A program made the translations under genes and the position numbers. The notes under the pieces were generated by a model. The model ran no database searches and was not told the DNA's origin. It saw only the letters and a program-made list of their open reading frames with translations. DNA of 64,000 nt, taken from NCBI GenBank assembly GCA_045114775.1, contig JBGULC010000008.1:62001-126000 (forward strand). The letters are read 5' to 3'. Positions within the stretch are counted from its first letter, which is position 1. The number at the start of each line of letters is the position of its first letter. This document shows, piece by piece, positions 49,527 to 58,235 of this stretch. Source of the DNA: UBA3792 sp045114775 (GTDB taxonomy: Bacteria; Bacillota; Clostridia; Christensenellales; CAG-138).

Positions 49527-51764
49527 ATGTTTGCCGAAGTGATCGTCGACATCGCGCATACCGCCGTGGACCGTCGGTTCACGTACCGCATTCCCGAGGA
49601 GCTTCCCGTTTCCGTCGGGCACCATGTTCTGGTGCCGTTCGGACAGGGCAGCCATACGAAGGAAGGCTTTGTCGTCGCACTGAATGAAACGGCAGACTAT
49701 CCGGAGATCAAAGACATTCAAAGGATCTTAGAACGTTATCCCGTTCTGCTTCCGGAACAGATCGCGCTTGCGGAATGGATGAAGGATTCCTACCACTGCC
49801 TGTTCGTCGACGCGCTGCGGCTGATGATACCCGCACAGATGCGCGGCATGCGAATCAAGGAAAAGAAAGTCCGCACCGTTTCGGTCGCGGAGGGCGTCGA
49901 TCCCGATGCAGCCGCGGAGGCGCTGAAAAGCGCTCCGGTGCAGAAGCGTGTGTTCGAGCTGGTCGCGAAGATCGGCGCGGAAGCCTCTCTCCCCGATCTC
50001 AATGCTTTTTATCCCGGCTGTATGCCCGCCGTCAACGCACTGATCAAAAAGGGGTATCTTGCCGAACAGAGCGAAACGGTGTTTCGACGTCCCGATAAGA
50101 TGCGTTTGCATACGCCGGAATATACGCTGACCGATGCGCAGACAAGCTCGGCGGATGCGATCCGTGACGCAATGGAGCGAGGCAAGGGCGACATCCTTTT
50201 GCTGCACGGCGTAACCGGCAGCGGAAAGACGGAGGTTTATCTGAAGGCAATCGCGGACTGTCTTGCGCTCGGCAGACAGGCGATCGTGCTGGTCCCGGAG
50301 ATCTCTCTGACGCCGCAGACCGTCGGCCGCTTCACGGACCGTTTCGGCGACCGGATCGCAGTCCTGCACAGCCGCCTTTCCGCAGGCGAGCGCTTCGATG
50401 AATGGCGGCGTATCCGACTGGGCCTTGCCGACATCGTGATCGGAGCCAGAAGCGCGGTCTTTGCGCCGGTTGAAAAGCTTGGGCTGATCATCATCGACGA
50501 GGAGCACGAATCCAGCTACCAGAGCGAATCGCAGCCGCGCTATCTTGCGGTCGAGGTTGCCGCAAAGCGGATCCGAACCGTCGGCGGCGCGCTCGTGCTC
50601 GGCAGCGCAACGCCTTCTTTGATGAGCTATTCGCGCGCGCTTTCCGGGAAGTACAAGCTTCTTGAGCTCCCGGACCGTGTAGCGGGACGGCCGCTGCCCA
50701 CCGTCGAGACGGTCAATATGCGGGACGAGCTTCTGATGGGCAACAACAGCATCTTTTCCGACAAGCTTGCGGAGCGTCTCAGCGAATGCCTTGCTGCAGG
50801 GCAACAGGCGATGCTGTTCATCAACCGCCGCGGCTACGCGACGTTCGTGAGCTGCCGAAGCTGCGGATTCGTGCTGAAATGCGACAACTGCGACATCTCG
50901 ATGACATATCACAAGACGGAGTCGCGCACGCGCTGCCATTACTGCGGCGCCGTGAAGCCGCTGCCGAAGGAGTGTCCGAACTGCAGAAAACCGTTTATCA
51001 AGCAGTTCGGGATCGGAACCGAACAGGTCGAGGAGGCTGTGCATAAGCTCTTCCCTGCCGTCAGGACGCTTCGCATGGACACGGACACGATGCGTGAGAA
51101 GGGCAGCTACGAAAAGCTGCTGTCGGCATTCCACCGCGGCGAAGCGCAGGTTCTGATCGGCACGCAGATGATCGCGAAGGGACATGATTTTCCGAACGTC
51201 ACGCTTGTCGGCGTCGTCGCCGCGGACACGACCCTGAACCTGCCGGACTATCGCGCGCCGGAACGTACATTCCAGCTTCTGACGCAAGTCGCCGGACGCG
51301 CCGGACGGGACAATCTCCCCGGACGCGTCGTGCTGCAGACCTATGAGCCGAACCATCCGATCATCCGGTTTGCGAAAGCGCAGGACTACGTCGGCTTTTA
51401 TCACTATGAGATCATGGAGCGTAAAAAGCTCCTCTATCCCCCGTTCTCCCTCTTCATTCGCGTCGTTTTTGCAGACCGCGACGGGCAAAACGCGGAACAC
51501 GGCTGTCTTGCCTACGCAAAAGCGCTTGAAACCGAGCTGCGTTCCGCGCTCGGAGAAGAAGGAAAACAGGACCTGCTGCTGCTCGTTGCGGCGGAAGCGC
51601 CGATCGCGCGGATCTCGGGCTATACCCGCTATCAGATCCTGATCAAGCTTCTGCGTACGAAGCGTCTGAAAGACGCGATCCGAACGATTTCCGTCTTTCA
51701 CGACGGACACCGAAGCGTATGCGCCGAAACGCAGCTGGAGATCAACCCTCAGGAGATGTTCTGA
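49527..51764 (+). CDS. priA: Primosomal protein N' (replication restart helicase)
   Basis: Replication-restart helicase of 745 aa. The 3'-DNA-binding N-terminus (AEVIVDIAHTAVDRRFTYRIP) is followed by helicase motifs GVTGSGKTEVYL, DEEHESSYQSE, LGSATPSL and LLTQVAGRAGR. The zinc-binding insertion holds four CxxC-type pairs (CRSC, CDNC, CHYC, CPNC). The start matches the normal PriA N-terminus, but no ribosome binding site exists because the rpoZ terminator ends just before. Its stop overlaps the first exporter gene by one base (TGATG). Confidence 0.96.
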   Translation: MFAEVIVDIAHTAVDRRFTYRIPEELPVSVGHHVLVPFGQGSHTKEGFVVALNETADYPEIKDIQRILERYPVLLPEQIALAEWMKDSYHCLFVDALRLMIPAQMRGMRIKEKKVRTVSVAEGVDPDAAAEALKSAPVQKRVFELVAKIGAEASLPDLNAFYPGCMPAVNALIKKGYLAEQSETVFRRPDKMRLHTPEYTLTDAQTSSADAIRDAMERGKGDILLLHGVTGSGKTEVYLKAIADCLALGRQAIVLVPEISLTPQTVGRFTDRFGDRIAVLHSRLSAGERFDEWRRIRLGLADIVIGARSAVFAPVEKLGLIIIDEEHESSYQSESQPRYLAVEVAAKRIRTVGGALVLGSATPSLMSYSRALSGKYKLLELPDRVAGRPLPTVETVNMRDELLMGNNSIFSDKLAERLSECLAAGQQAMLFINRRGYATFVSCRSCGFVLKCDNCDISMTYHKTESRTRCHYCGAVKPLPKECPNCRKPFIKQFGIGTEQVEEAVHKLFPAVRTLRMDTDTMREKGSYEKLLSAFHRGEAQVLIGTQMIAKGHDFPNVTLVGVVAADTTLNLPDYRAPERTFQLLTQVAGRAGRDNLPGRVVLQTYEPNHPIIRFAKAQDYVGFYHYEIMERKKLLYPPFSLFIRVVFADRDGQNAEHGCLAYAKALETELRSALGEEGKQDLLLLVAAEAPIARISGYTRYQILIKLLRTKRLKDAIRTISVFHDGHRSVCAETQLEINPQEMF

Positions 51765-53584
51765 TGAAAAAAGAGCAAGATCGTTTTAAACCTTTATTCC
51801 TGCCCGCATTGAAAGGCGCGGGCGGATATTTCATCATCGCCGCGGTCGAGGTCGTTCTCGGCATCGTTTCGCTTTACTGCGCCTCGATCGTGACGAGCTA
51901 TACGCTGGATTGGGTGCTGATGGAAAAGGATCCTTCGATTCCCGCGCCTCTGTTTTCATGGCTGAAATCGCTTGGTCCGATCGGTCGGAACTATTGGCTT
52001 TGCGGCGGATGCTTTTTCCTGTTTACCGTACTCGAAGGCTTGTTCATCTTTTTGCGAAGAAAGAACATTGCGCAAGGCGCCGAGCATATGGCGAAGACCA
52101 TGCGCGACAAACTCTACCGCAAGCTGAACGCCGTTCCCTATGACTACCACAAACATGTCTCGACCGGTGATCTCGTACAGCGCTGCACGTCTGATGTGGA
52201 CACCGTACGCAAATTCGTGACCAATCAGCTTATGGAGATCGTGCGCATCGCTGTGATGTTTACCATTGCAGCCGCACTGATGTTCGCAATCCGTTGGGAA
52301 ATGGCGCTGATTTCGATGGCGGTCATGCCGATCCTGACGGTGTCGAGCTTTCTGTACTTCCGTTATGTTCGGAAATACTTCACCGAAGTCGACGAAGCTG
52401 AAGGCGCGCTTTCGACCGCGGTTCAGGAAAACCTGACCGGCGTCCGCGTGGTGCGCGCATTCGGGCAGCAGCGCGCCGAGTATGATAAGTTTACGCGGCT
52501 GAATCGGGATTTCCGCCAAAAGAACATCCGTCTTGTGAACCTTTTGGGCTTCTATTGGGGAACTTCGGACGCGATCGGGTATCTGCAGATCGCGCTTTCG
52601 CTCGTATTCGGCGTTCTGTTCTATGTAAAAACCCGGAACAGTGCAGATCCGTTCTCTCTCGGCGATATCTATCTGTTCCTATCGCTCACGAGCCGTCTCA
52701 CCTGGCCTGTGCGTCAGCTCGGCCGTGTGCTTGCCGATATGGGTAAGGCGACCGTCTCGCTGGACCGTCTCAATGAGATCATGCATGCAGATAACGAGAT
52801 CGAGCCCGGAAAAGGTCTGAAGGAATGCGATCTCAACGGCGATATTGCCTTTACGAACGTGACCTTCGGCTATAACGCGCCGAACGACGTGCTTGACGAT
52901 ATCAGCTTTACTGCGAAGGCCGGACAAACGATCGGCATCTTGGGCAGCACCGGCAGCGGCAAAAGCTCGCTCGTACAGCTGCTGCAGCGGCTCTATCTCG
53001 TTACCGGCGGCGAGATCACGATCAACGGCACCCCGATCAACGATATTGATCACACCGTCCTTCGCAAAAACATCGCGATCGTCCTGCAGGAACCGTTCCT
53101 GTACTCGCGTTCGATCCGAGAAAACATTCTGCTGACCGCGCCGGACGCCGGTGAAGCCGATCTCTTCGAAGCCGCGCGCGAAGCTGCGGTACACGACGTC
53201 ATAGAGAAGTTCTCGGACGGCTACGATACGGTCGTCGGCGAACGCGGCGTCACGCTCTCCGGAGGACAGCAGCAGCGCGTTGCAATCGCACGGGCATTGA
53301 TGCAAAAGGCGCCGATCATGATTTTTGACGATTCCATGAGCGCGGTCGATACGGAGACTGATGCGAAGATCCGCGAAGCGCTCCGCCGCCATCACGGCGA
53401 CGGGATCCTGTTTATCATTTCGCACCGTATTACGACGCTCTGCGAAGCGGACCGGATCCTCGTCCTCGATCATGGCAAACTTGTTCAGAACGGCACGCAC
53501 GAAGAACTGATCCGTGAGGAAGGGCTCTATAAGCGCATTGCCGATATTCAGGACTTTCATCCGGAAGGAGGCGTCCGAGCATGA
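51764..53584 (+). CDS. ABC exporter half-transporter A (degenerate Walker B)
   Basis: Half-transporter of 606 aa: six membrane helices (about 20-310) and a nucleotide-binding domain (about 350-590). Walker A is GSTGSGKSS, the signature LSGGQQQR is intact and the switch His is present (IISHRITT). Walker B ends in IFDDSMSAVD: the catalytic Glu is Asp (residue 523). The same change marks the TM287-type half of heterodimeric exporters. AGGAG inside priA serves it. It overlaps its partner by 4 bp. The substrate (lipid, peptide or drug) is unknown. Confidence 0.93.
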   Translation: MKKEQDRFKPLFLPALKGAGGYFIIAAVEVVLGIVSLYCASIVTSYTLDWVLMEKDPSIPAPLFSWLKSLGPIGRNYWLCGGCFFLFTVLEGLFIFLRRKNIAQGAEHMAKTMRDKLYRKLNAVPYDYHKHVSTGDLVQRCTSDVDTVRKFVTNQLMEIVRIAVMFTIAAALMFAIRWEMALISMAVMPILTVSSFLYFRYVRKYFTEVDEAEGALSTAVQENLTGVRVVRAFGQQRAEYDKFTRLNRDFRQKNIRLVNLLGFYWGTSDAIGYLQIALSLVFGVLFYVKTRNSADPFSLGDIYLFLSLTSRLTWPVRQLGRVLADMGKATVSLDRLNEIMHADNEIEPGKGLKECDLNGDIAFTNVTFGYNAPNDVLDDISFTAKAGQTIGILGSTGSGKSSLVQLLQRLYLVTGGEITINGTPINDIDHTVLRKNIAIVLQEPFLYSRSIRENILLTAPDAGEADLFEAAREAAVHDVIEKFSDGYDTVVGERGVTLSGGQQQRVAIARALMQKAPIMIFDDSMSAVDTETDAKIREALRRHHGDGILFIISHRITTLCEADRILVLDHGKLVQNGTHEELIREEGLYKRIADIQDFHPEGGVRA

Positions 53585-55446
53585 GTTACGATTACGAAGC
53601 GGAAATCGACCGCGAGGAAAAGGTCGACGTCAAGCTGTGGAAACGGCTGTTTGGCTATGCTATGCGCAACCGCGGCCTGTTTGTTCGTATCCTCATCAGC
53701 ATGCTGATCGTAGCGATCATCGACGCGCTCTATCCGGTCCTGACACGGTTTGCGATCGATCATTTCGTGCGTCCCGACGCGCTGCCGACCACCGACGGGA
53801 TCTGGCTGTTCTTTACGATCTATGCCGTGCTTGTCATCCTGCAGGGTTTCTGCACAACGCGTTTTATCGGCCGTTCCGGCGAAATGGAGATGGCGATCTC
53901 CTATGCGATCCGGCAGGAAGCGTACCGAAAGCTGCAGACGCTGTCGTTCTCATTCTACGACAAGACCTCCGCGGGCTATCTGATGGCGCGTATGGTCAGC
54001 GACGTTGCGCGTCTCAGCGATATGATTGCATGGAGCATCACGGACTTTCTCTGGTGCGGATTCTACACACTGTTCTGTTTCGGCGCGATGTTCTGGTTCA
54101 ATTGGAAGCTTGCGCTCATCGTGCTTGCTGTCATTCCGCCGCTTGCTGTCGTTTCGCTGTATCTGCAGAAGAAGATCCTCCGCTATCAGCGCGTGTCGAG
54201 AAAACACAATTCCCGTATTACCAGCGCGTTCAACGAAGGCATCATGGGCGCGATGACGACGAAAACGCTCGTGCGCGAGGAGCAGAACGCCGCGGAATTT
54301 GAAGCGATCACGACGGATATGCGCAAAGCGAGCGTAAAAGCCTCCGTGCTCTCTGCTACCTTCTTCCCGCTCGTTGTATCGCTCGGCGCGGTCGGCACTT
54401 CTCTTGCGCTGATCTTCGGCGGCGCCGGCGTCAAAGCGACGCTTGTCGGGTCCGAAACTTTCCTCGGCGTCATCACCGCAGGCACGCTTGTCTCCTTCAT
54501 CAACTATGCTTCAAGCCTGTTCGACCCGATCCAGCAGCTTGCCGGCATCTTTGCCGATATGCAAAGCGCGCAGGCGAGCGCAGAACGCGTTCTCTCTTTG
54601 CTTGATACGGAGTCCGAGGTTAAGGACACGCCGGAGGTCGAAGCTAAATACGGCGATTCGATGAACCCGAAACGTGAAAACTGGGAACCGATTGAGGGCG
54701 ATATCACGTTCGATCACGTAGATTTCTTCTACAAGGAGACCGAACCGCTGCTTCGAGACTTCAACCTGCATATCCGCGCAGGCGAGACCGTTGCGCTGGT
54801 CGGCGAGACCGGCGCCGGTAAATCTACGATCGTAAACCTGATCTGTCGCTTTTACGAACCGAAGAAAGGCCGTATCCTGATCGACGGAAAGGATTATCGG
54901 GAGCGTTCGCAGCTCTGGCTTCAATCGTCTCTGGGCTACGTTCTGCAAAGCCCGCATCTGTTCTCCGGCACGATCCGCGACAACATCCGTTTCGGAAGAC
55001 CTGATGCGGATGAGGAAAGCGTGAAAAAGGCCGCTGCGATGGTCCATGCCGACGAATTCATCGAGCGACAGCAGAAAGGCTACGACACCGAGGTCGGCGA
55101 GGGCGGCGTTCGTCTGTCGACCGGTCAGAAGCAGCTGATTTCCTTTGCGCGCGTGATCCTCGCAAATCCGCAGATCTTCGTTCTGGACGAGGCGACAAGC
55201 TCGATCGACACCGAGACCGAACAGTTGATCCAAAGCGCGATCACCGAGGTTCTGAAAGGCCGCACAAGCATCGTTGTTGCGCACCGCCTTTCCACGATCC
55301 GCAATGCAGATCGGATCCTGGTTATCCGAAACGGCGCGATCATCGAAGAGGGCGATCATGAAACGCTCCTGATGAAGGGCGGCTACTATCATGATCTTTA
55401 TATGCATCAGTATCAGCAAGACGCGCTGCAGGAAGCGCTGAAATGA
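53581..55446 (+). CDS. ABC exporter half-transporter B (degenerate signature motif)
   Basis: Second half-transporter of 621 aa, six membrane helices then a nucleotide-binding domain (about 375-610). Walker A GETGAGKST and Walker B FVLDEATSSID are canonical, but the signature reads LSTGQ (residues 512-516) instead of LSGGQ. Paired with half A, this puts the Asp Walker B and the altered signature in the same composite ATP site, giving one weak and one active site, as in TM287/288 and BmrCD. The ATGA overlap supports equal synthesis of both halves. A bidirectional terminator follows. Confidence 0.93.
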   Translation: MSYDYEAEIDREEKVDVKLWKRLFGYAMRNRGLFVRILISMLIVAIIDALYPVLTRFAIDHFVRPDALPTTDGIWLFFTIYAVLVILQGFCTTRFIGRSGEMEMAISYAIRQEAYRKLQTLSFSFYDKTSAGYLMARMVSDVARLSDMIAWSITDFLWCGFYTLFCFGAMFWFNWKLALIVLAVIPPLAVVSLYLQKKILRYQRVSRKHNSRITSAFNEGIMGAMTTKTLVREEQNAAEFEAITTDMRKASVKASVLSATFFPLVVSLGAVGTSLALIFGGAGVKATLVGSETFLGVITAGTLVSFINYASSLFDPIQQLAGIFADMQSAQASAERVLSLLDTESEVKDTPEVEAKYGDSMNPKRENWEPIEGDITFDHVDFFYKETEPLLRDFNLHIRAGETVALVGETGAGKSTIVNLICRFYEPKKGRILIDGKDYRERSQLWLQSSLGYVLQSPHLFSGTIRDNIRFGRPDADEESVKKAAAMVHADEFIERQQKGYDTEVGEGGVRLSTGQKQLISFARVILANPQIFVLDEATSSIDTETEQLIQSAITEVLKGRTSIVVAHRLSTIRNADRILVIRNGAIIEEGDHETLLMKGGYYHDLYMHQYQQDALQEALK

Positions 55447-55455
55447 TCCGCAATG

Positions 55456-55488
55456 CAAAACCGGCCGGGAAACTCCCGACCGGTTTTG
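55456..55488. terminator. Bidirectional terminator after the exporter genes
   Basis: CAAAACCGG and CCGGTTTTG close a stem with inner CGGGA/TCCCG pairs and loop AAC; A- and T-rich sides serve both convergent genes. Confidence 0.85.
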
Positions 55489-55509
55489 TTAATTCACTAT
55501 TTTGATCTC

Positions 55510-56589
55510 TTACTGATACTTGACCTGTACGGAACCGAAGCTGACGTCCGCGCGAATGATGATCGTCTGCGTCGCATCCGGATTCGGATCGCCGTTCACG
55601 GTGAACGCCGCAAAGGACGTGTCGGAAGACTTCACCATGCGGACAGAACGCGGAAGCAGGATCGTGACGTTGCCGAAGCTTGCGTCGACCTTAAAGAGGC
55701 AGTTTTCTGCGAACGTGGAGACGTATGTAAGATCGACTGTATAATCACCGAAGCTCGAATCAATTCTGCCTCCTGCAAGCGTCTCACGGTCATAATAGAC
55801 CGTGCTGTTGCCGAAGCTCATGTCCGCCTTCAGATAGTCATTGTCGTCGGAATATTCCATTTTGCTGCTGCGGGAGTGATTGTGGATCCCGGTTTTCGTG
55901 ACAACCTGGTGCTTGCGGAAGCGGACAAACAGATTGCCGAAAATGACCGACAAAAGCGCTATGACCGCAAAGATCAGAACGATCACATACCACGGAACCG
56001 TAGGAAGATTTGCGACCTGATACCCGAGCAGAACACGGCGAACGAATTCATACCCGCCGAACGCCATCAGAGTGACGCTGATTGGAATGCTTGTACGGAG
56101 TCCCATAAGGCCTGCCGTAAAGACCATCAGCGGCCACACGTAGTTCCAGCCCTTCAGCGTCAGCTCGCTGGTCTCAATGTACGGGAACAGTTCCATACCC
56201 GGGATGCTGTGCAGAATAAAGAACATGCAGATCAGGATCGCACCGATGCAGAACGCAATGGTGGTCCATTTTGCATTGTCCCTATGCTTGTTCCATTCCC
56301 AGCTGAAAGAACCCTTGTCCTTTTTGTCGTCGTCAGGCGTTTCATCCTTATCTAAGATAATGACGTGCGGCTCGACCGGCTTGACGCCGAGAAGCTCGTC
56401 CACCGATACGTCGAACAGATCAGCAAGAAGCGGCAGAAGCGTGATGTCCGGACAGCTGATGTCGTTTTCCCACTTGCTGACCGCCTGTGCGGAGACGCCG
56501 ACCTTTTCGGCGAGCTGTTCCTGCGTGAGTCCCTTTTCCTTTCTCAATGCGGCAATGCGCTTGCCGAGCGTTTCTTTGTTGTTTTCCAT
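55510..56589 (-). CDS. XRE-type HTH protein fused to a membrane and LiaF-like domain
   Basis: Protein of 359 aa. An N-terminal XRE helix-turn-helix (about 8-62, LTQEQLAEKVGVSAQAVSKWE) is followed by a charged linker, three or four membrane helices (about 105-230), and a beta-rich C-terminal domain (about 250-359) with recurring SFG(N/D) turns (ADMSFGNSTVYY, IDSSFGDYTVD, DASFGNVTIL, ADVSFGSVQV), as in LiaF-type envelope-stress proteins. GAAGGAGG precedes the ATG. It may hold its DNA-binding domain at the membrane until a signal arrives. The upstream region holds four regularly spaced motifs that could be its operator; both points are inference. Confidence 0.85.
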   Translation of the reverse strand: MENNKETLGKRIAALRKEKGLTQEQLAEKVGVSAQAVSKWENDISCPDITLLPLLADLFDVSVDELLGVKPVEPHVIILDKDETPDDDKKDKGSFSWEWNKHRDNAKWTTIAFCIGAILICMFFILHSIPGMELFPYIETSELTLKGWNYVWPLMVFTAGLMGLRTSIPISVTLMAFGGYEFVRRVLLGYQVANLPTVPWYVIVLIFAVIALLSVIFGNLFVRFRKHQVVTKTGIHNHSRSSKMEYSDDNDYLKADMSFGNSTVYYDRETLAGGRIDSSFGDYTVDLTYVSTFAENCLFKVDASFGNVTILLPRSVRMVKSSDTSFAAFTVNGDPNPDATQTIIIRADVSFGSVQVKYQ

Positions 56590-56643
56590 GAAAGTTTCCT
56601 CCTTCTTTCGATGGCCTAAGCTTAGCAGATTCGGAGTGATCGC

Positions 56644-56760
56644 ACCATCGACCGTCGGTTGAATTCGTCATTTTCGCTCTACCCCATCGGTTGAGTTGAT
56701 GATTTCTTCTCTCTACGTTCGGTTGTATCGGTCGAAAACGCTCTCCACCTGCGGTTGGAT
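56644..56760. repeat. Four CGGTTG motifs at exact 32-bp spacing
   Basis: CGGTTG begins at 56656, 56688, 56720 and 56752. In the last three copies a CTCT-containing stretch lies just before it (CTCTACCCCAT, CTCTCTACGTT, CTCTCCACCTG) and three copies continue with an AT two bases on. The array fills the space between the HTH gene and the def promoter and fits a multi-site operator. Confidence 0.75.
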
Positions 56761-56792
56761 CCCTGTTTTTCACGGATATTTTACCGATTTTA

Positions 56793-56821
56793 TTTACAAA
56801 GGTCAAGAAAAACTGTATAAT
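56793..56821 (+). promoter_or_regulatory. Promoter of the def-fmt-rsmB-rlmN-prpC-prkC-rsgA operon
   Basis: TTTACA (56793-56798), a 17-bp spacer, TATAAT (56816-56821). It starts 36 bp after the last 32-bp-spaced motif. Confidence 0.8.
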
Positions 56822-56846
56822 AATATTTTGAAATGGAGGATGGAGT

Positions 56847-57308
56847 ATGGCTTTACGCATCATTCGCAAAAATGACGACCCCGCGCTGTATAAGACCTGC
56901 AAAGAGGTCAAAAAATTCGACGCGCGCCTTTCCGAGCTGATCGACGATATGATCGAAACGATGAACGACGCGGATGGCGTCGGTCTTGCCGCGCCGCAGA
57001 TCGGCGTGCTGCGCCGTGTTTGCGTGATCGACGTCGGCGAAGGTCCCGTCGAGCTCGTGAACCCCGTGATCCTGGATTCCTCCGGTGAGCAGGGCGGCAT
57101 GGAAGGATGCCTCTCCTTCCCCGGCGAAAGCGGCTATGTCGTCCGTCCGAACCGGGTCAAGGTTGAAGCGTACGACCGCAACGGAGATCTGTATGAATAC
57201 GAGGGCGAAGGGCTCTTTGCCCGCGCCGTATTTCACGAGACGGATCATCTGGACGGCAAGGTTTACAAGCGCCTTGTGACGGAACCACCGAAAGATTTTA
57301 AGGAGTAA
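56847..57308 (+). CDS. def: Peptide deformylase
   Basis: Removes formyl groups from nascent proteins; 153 aa. All three metal-site motifs are present: GVGLAAPQIG, EGCLSFPG (Cys ligand) and HETDHLDG (two His ligands and the catalytic Glu). GGAGG precedes the ATG. It heads the def-fmt pair; fmt starts 3 nt after its stop. Confidence 0.97.
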   Translation: MALRIIRKNDDPALYKTCKEVKKFDARLSELIDDMIETMNDADGVGLAAPQIGVLRRVCVIDVGEGPVELVNPVILDSSGEQGGMEGCLSFPGESGYVVRPNRVKVEAYDRNGDLYEYEGEGLFARAVFHETDHLDGKVYKRLVTEPPKDFKE

Positions 57309-57311
57309 GGA

Positions 57312-58235
57312 ATGCGCATCGCTTTCTTGGGTACGCCCGAATTTGCACTGCCGAGCCTAGCGGCACTGATCAATCGCGGCGATACGATCGCCGTGTTCAC
57401 GCAGCCCGACCGTCCCGTAGGACGCAAGGCTGTTCTGACGCCGCCGCCGGTCAAGACGCTTGCGCAATCGCACGGGATCCCCGTCTTCCAGTTTGAGAAG
57501 ATCCGCAGACCCGAGGGGCTTACGGCGCTGGAAGCTTTTCAGCCGGATCTCATGGTGACCGCGGCGTTCGGGCAGCTTCTTTCCGCGAAGAATCTTGCGA
57601 TTCCGCGACTCGGCACGATCAACGTGCACGGCTCGCTGCTGCCGAAGTATCGCGGCGCATCGCCCATTCAGAGCGCGATCATCGCAGGTGAAGCCGAGAC
57701 CGGCGTGACGACGATGATGACCGATATCGGCATGGACACCGGTGATATGCTCCTGAAGGCCTCAACGCCGATCTACCCCGACGAAACGTATGAACAGCTT
57801 TCCGATCGCCTTGCCGTGCTCGGCGCCGAACTGCTTTTGAAAACGCTCGATGCGCTGGAAGCCGGCACGCTTGTCCGCATCCCGCAGGACACGGGAGCTG
57901 CAACCGTTTGCCATATGCTTTCAAAGGAGGACGGGCACATCGACTGCACAAAGTCCGCAAAGGCGGTGCACGACCTGGTCCGCGGCACGAACCCGTGGCC
58001 CTGCGCTTACGCTCTTCTCGACGGACAGCCGTTGAAGATCTTTGAAACGCGGCGCACGGAGGAGGAGGTATTTTCCGACGCGCCCGGCACGTTGCACGAG
58101 CGAAGCGGAAGGCTGTATCTCTGCTGCGCGGACGGCGTACTGGAGATCGTTTCCTTACAGGCGAGCGGCAAAAAACGTATGGATGCCGCCGTATTTCTGC
58201 GCGGATGTCCGCTCGACGGGAAAACGGTATGCTGA
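57312..58235 (+). CDS. fmt: Methionyl-tRNA formyltransferase
   Basis: Formylates initiator Met-tRNA; 307 aa. The formyltransferase fold has FLGTPEFALPSL, the catalytic NVHGSLLPKYRGASPIQ (Asn and His), and TGVTTMMTDIGMDTGDML with the catalytic Asp. The C-terminal OB-like domain binds tRNA. AAGGAG at the end of def serves as ribosome binding site. Its 3' end overlaps rsmB by 7 bp. Confidence 0.97.
   Translation: MRIAFLGTPEFALPSLAALINRGDTIAVFTQPDRPVGRKAVLTPPPVKTLAQSHGIPVFQFEKIRRPEGLTALEAFQPDLMVTAAFGQLLSAKNLAIPRLGTINVHGSLLPKYRGASPIQSAIIAGEAETGVTTMMTDIGMDTGDMLLKASTPIYPDETYEQLSDRLAVLGAELLLKTLDALEAGTLVRIPQDTGAATVCHMLSKEDGHIDCTKSAKAVHDLVRGTNPWPCAYALLDGQPLKIFETRRTEEEVFSDAPGTLHERSGRLYLCCADGVLEIVSLQASGKKRMDAAVFLRGCPLDGKTVC

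Noticed and set aside
49728..51710. A 660-residue open frame on the minus strand opposite priA
   Set aside because: Shadow of GC-rich priA coding sequence; no recognisable domain and no initiation signals.
56644..56760. CRISPR-like reading of the 32-bp-spaced repeats
   Set aside because: The conserved core is short and variable, the intervening sequence is too short for spacers, and no cas gene is in the window.
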